Of a stretch of 33,653 nucleotides of DNA, positions 31,933-33,653 are shown piece after piece. The DNA is from DAOTVD01 sp034437075 (lineage in GTDB: Bacteria > Chloroflexota > Anaerolineae > Aggregatilineales > J027). Made by a program: the position numbers and the translations under genes. Position 1 is the stretch's first letter, and the number at the start of each line of letters is the position of its first letter. The notes below the pieces were generated by a model that searched no databases, had not been told where the DNA came from, and saw only the letters and a program-made list of their open reading frames with translations. The stretch covers positions 1 through 33,653 of the forward strand of contig DAOTVD010000467.1 in assembly GCA_034437075.1 (NCBI GenBank). The letters run 5' to 3'.

Positions 31933-33612
31933 ATGCAACACTCAACTTCTGAAGAACCCCGATTTAGCACTTTCCCGCAGGATATGCGGTTACATTGCAA
32001 CACATGCGGTTATGATGTTGTATATGACGCGCCCATCGCGAAGTGTCCGCAATGTGGCGAAGATATTCTAGAAATTCACTACGATCTTGACACGCTGCGC
32101 GAACAAGGTTGGCTAGAGGCGATCCGCTGGCGCAAACCTGGCCTGTGGCGCTATCGCGAATTGTTGCCGCTCAAAGCAGATAGCAGCATTGTGACGCTAG
32201 GCGAGGGCGGCACGCCCTTGCTACACATGCCCAATCTGGGCGCGATGCTCGGGCTGAAGCATCTGTACTTCAAAGATGAACGCCAGGGGCCGACCAATTC
32301 GTTCAAAGATCGCCAGGCCGCCGTCGCAATTTCGGTCATGAAAGAGCAAGGCATTACCGAAGCCGTAGTCGCTAGCACGGGCAATGTCGCCATTGCTTAT
32401 TCGGCCTACGCGGCCCGCGCGGGCATTAAGCTATGGGCGTTCTTACCGTCGCGCGTACCCGGCGATAAAATGCGCGAAGTCGCGGTGTATGGCACCGAGG
32501 TCATTAAGGTCACTGGCACTTATGACCAAACCAAAGAAATGGCCAAGCGCTTTGCCGACAGCAAAGGCATCTATTACGACCGGGGTATCAAAAGCATTGC
32601 CGCTATGGAAAGCATGAAGACGATGGCCCTGGAAATCGCCGAAGACCTGGACTGGCGCGCGCCAGATTGGTATATCCAGGGGGTGAGCGGCGGCATGGGG
32701 CCGATAGGAGTGCTCAAAGGCTTCGAAGAACTGCACCAACTGGGCGTTATAGACAAAATTCCGGCGCTGGGCCTGGTGCAATCGGCGGGTTGTGCGCCTA
32801 TGGTGGATGCCTTTAACAACGGTCTTTCTGTGGCGGTGCCAGTGGAAAACCCAACAACCATCATCGCGACGCTGGCCACCGCCGACCCCGGACGCGCGTA
32901 CCAGATTTTGTGGGAATTGATGTCGCGTTATGGCGGTGCCGCCGCCAAAGTGACCGATGAAGAAGCCTTTGAATACACCAAAATGCTTGCCCGCACGGCG
33001 GGTATCTCCGTGGAACCCGCCACAGCAGTTGCGTTCGGCGGCTTAGTGAAAATGGTGCAAACTGGGGAAATCAAACCCGATGATGTGGTCGTCTTTAACT
33101 GCACGGGCCATACCTTCCCGGTGGAAAAAGAAATCTTGGGCAACCAGTGGGCGCGCAATGTCGATCTCTCGAAGGTTGTGCGCGAAACGCAGAGCTTGCC
33201 CGAATCTGGGATTGTCAGCGCCTTGGAAAAAGTCGCCCGCCAGGCGCGGCGTGTGGTTATCATCGAGGATAACGAAGCCGCCGCCCGCCTGCTGACTCGC
33301 ATCCTGCAAAATACGGGTGGGTACGAAATCCATGTGGCGGAAGATGGTTTGGACGGGTTGCGCGTCGTGCGGGAGCAAAATCCAGACCTTATCATCACAG
33401 ATTTGATGATGCCCGGCCTGGATGGCTTTCAGGTCATCAACGAAGTCAAAGCCGACCCGCATCTACGCGATACGCCGATTATTGTCCTGACGGCCAAAGA
33501 TTTATCTGTTCAGGAGCGCAACCGCCTAGACGGCCAGATTGACTCGGTGCTGCATAAAGGCTCTTTCTTGAATGAGGAACTTATCCAGCGCATTGTTGAT
33601 GCATTGCAGTAA
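31933..33612 (+). CDS. thrC: Threonine synthase fused to a C-terminal response-regulator receiver
   Basis: A 559-residue fusion. Residues 20-45 form a zinc ribbon (C22, C25, C38, C41). Residues about 75-425 form a fold-type II PLP enzyme with Lys125 in TNSFKDRQ as Schiff-base residue, VASTGNVAIAYSAYAARAG, SGGMGPIGVLKGF and a closing VVFNCTGHTF. Threonine synthase converts O-phosphohomoserine to threonine. GNVAIA differs a little from the common GN(T/A)SAA, so a related PLP enzyme is possible. Residues about 440-559 form a receiver with E445/D446, phospho-acceptor Asp490 in ITDLMMPGLDG, a Thr in VLTAKD and Lys542 in LHKGS: all switch residues intact. The linker (SLPESGIVSALEKVARQARR) is continuous with no stop or frame break. 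It follows the giant kinase on the same strand, suggesting phosphorylation-controlled enzyme activity. This is inferred. Confidence 0.92.
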   Translation: MQHSTSEEPRFSTFPQDMRLHCNTCGYDVVYDAPIAKCPQCGEDILEIHYDLDTLREQGWLEAIRWRKPGLWRYRELLPLKADSSIVTLGEGGTPLLHMPNLGAMLGLKHLYFKDERQGPTNSFKDRQAAVAISVMKEQGITEAVVASTGNVAIAYSAYAARAGIKLWAFLPSRVPGDKMREVAVYGTEVIKVTGTYDQTKEMAKRFADSKGIYYDRGIKSIAAMESMKTMALEIAEDLDWRAPDWYIQGVSGGMGPIGVLKGFEELHQLGVIDKIPALGLVQSAGCAPMVDAFNNGLSVAVPVENPTTIIATLATADPGRAYQILWELMSRYGGAAAKVTDEEAFEYTKMLARTAGISVEPATAVAFGGLVKMVQTGEIKPDDVVVFNCTGHTFPVEKEILGNQWARNVDLSKVVRETQSLPESGIVSALEKVARQARRVVIIEDNEAAARLLTRILQNTGGYEIHVAEDGLDGLRVVREQNPDLIITDLMMPGLDGFQVINEVKADPHLRDTPIIVLTAKDLSVQERNRLDGQIDSVLHKGSFLNEELIQRIVDALQ

Positions 33613-33614
33613 GC

Positions 33615-33653
33615 ATGACTGATAGTCAAAAAGGTCTGCTAGCGGCGGTTTTA
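33615..33653 (+). CDS. Possible start of a further gene, cut by the window edge
   Basis: An ATG two bases after the threonine synthase stop codon opens a frame of 13 codons (MTDSQKGLLAAVL) to the window end. The tight spacing suggests an operon partner. There is too little sequence to identify it, and no strong Shine-Dalgarno sequence is visible. Confidence 0.4.
   Translation, partial: MTDSQKGLLAAVL

Noticed and set aside
1..33653. CRISPR arrays, toxin-antitoxin pairs, prophage genes or other defence systems
   Set aside because: No regularly spaced repeats, cas-like proteins, phage structural genes or small two-gene toxin modules were seen on either strand.

Overview
The window (about 33.7 kb, moderately GC-rich, densely packed) looks like chromosomal DNA of a filamentous or free-living member of the Chloroflexota, probably near Anaerolineae. 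This is an inference from gene content. The evidence is a Tad/Flp pilus core without an outer-membrane secretin (as expected in a single-membrane cell), a receiver-CpaE fusion, a very large multi-GAF hybrid histidine kinase, a caa3-type oxidase with an A2-type active site, and sorbosone-dehydrogenase-like and long-form hpf genes. No rRNA or taxonomic marker was searched.

Layout. (1) 1-4746, plus strand: a two-domain VOC ring-cleaving dioxygenase overlapping an alpha/beta-hydrolase esterase; a tRNA-Leu(UAA) with a good sigma-70 promoter; then a PhnD-like lipoprotein translationally coupled to two overlapping family-2 glycosyltransferases. (2) 4747-15430, minus strand: read from the right, a LuxR-type response regulator and DegS-like kinase pair, then the Tad core cpaB, receiver-cpaE, cpaF, tadB, tadC, then comF, hpf and an uncharacterised nucleotidyltransferase-like gene. 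(3) 15563-15768: a 206-bp fold-back element with 18-bp terminal inverted repeats and 10-bp target duplications, inserted exactly at the stop codon of the adenine deaminase gene. (4) 15776-22889, minus strand: a PQQ/sorbosone-dehydrogenase-like protein, then coxB (CuA plus cytochrome c), coxA and an unknown membrane protein ending at a clear intrinsic terminator, then adenine deaminase. (5) 23010-33653, plus strand: an unknown lipoprotein, dnaN, two stand-alone receiver proteins, a 1927-residue hybrid kinase, and a threonine synthase carrying a C-terminal receiver domain; the first codons of another gene may start at the right edge.

The most unusual part is region 5. Two free receivers, a kinase with one PAS and about seven GAF domains whose own receiver has lost its phospho-acceptor Asp (Lys instead), and an amino-acid biosynthetic enzyme fused to an intact receiver lie in a row on one strand. 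This suggests a signalling cassette in which the kinase phosphorylates separate proteins, possibly including threonine synthase itself. That link is a hypothesis. The protein architecture is read directly from the sequence.
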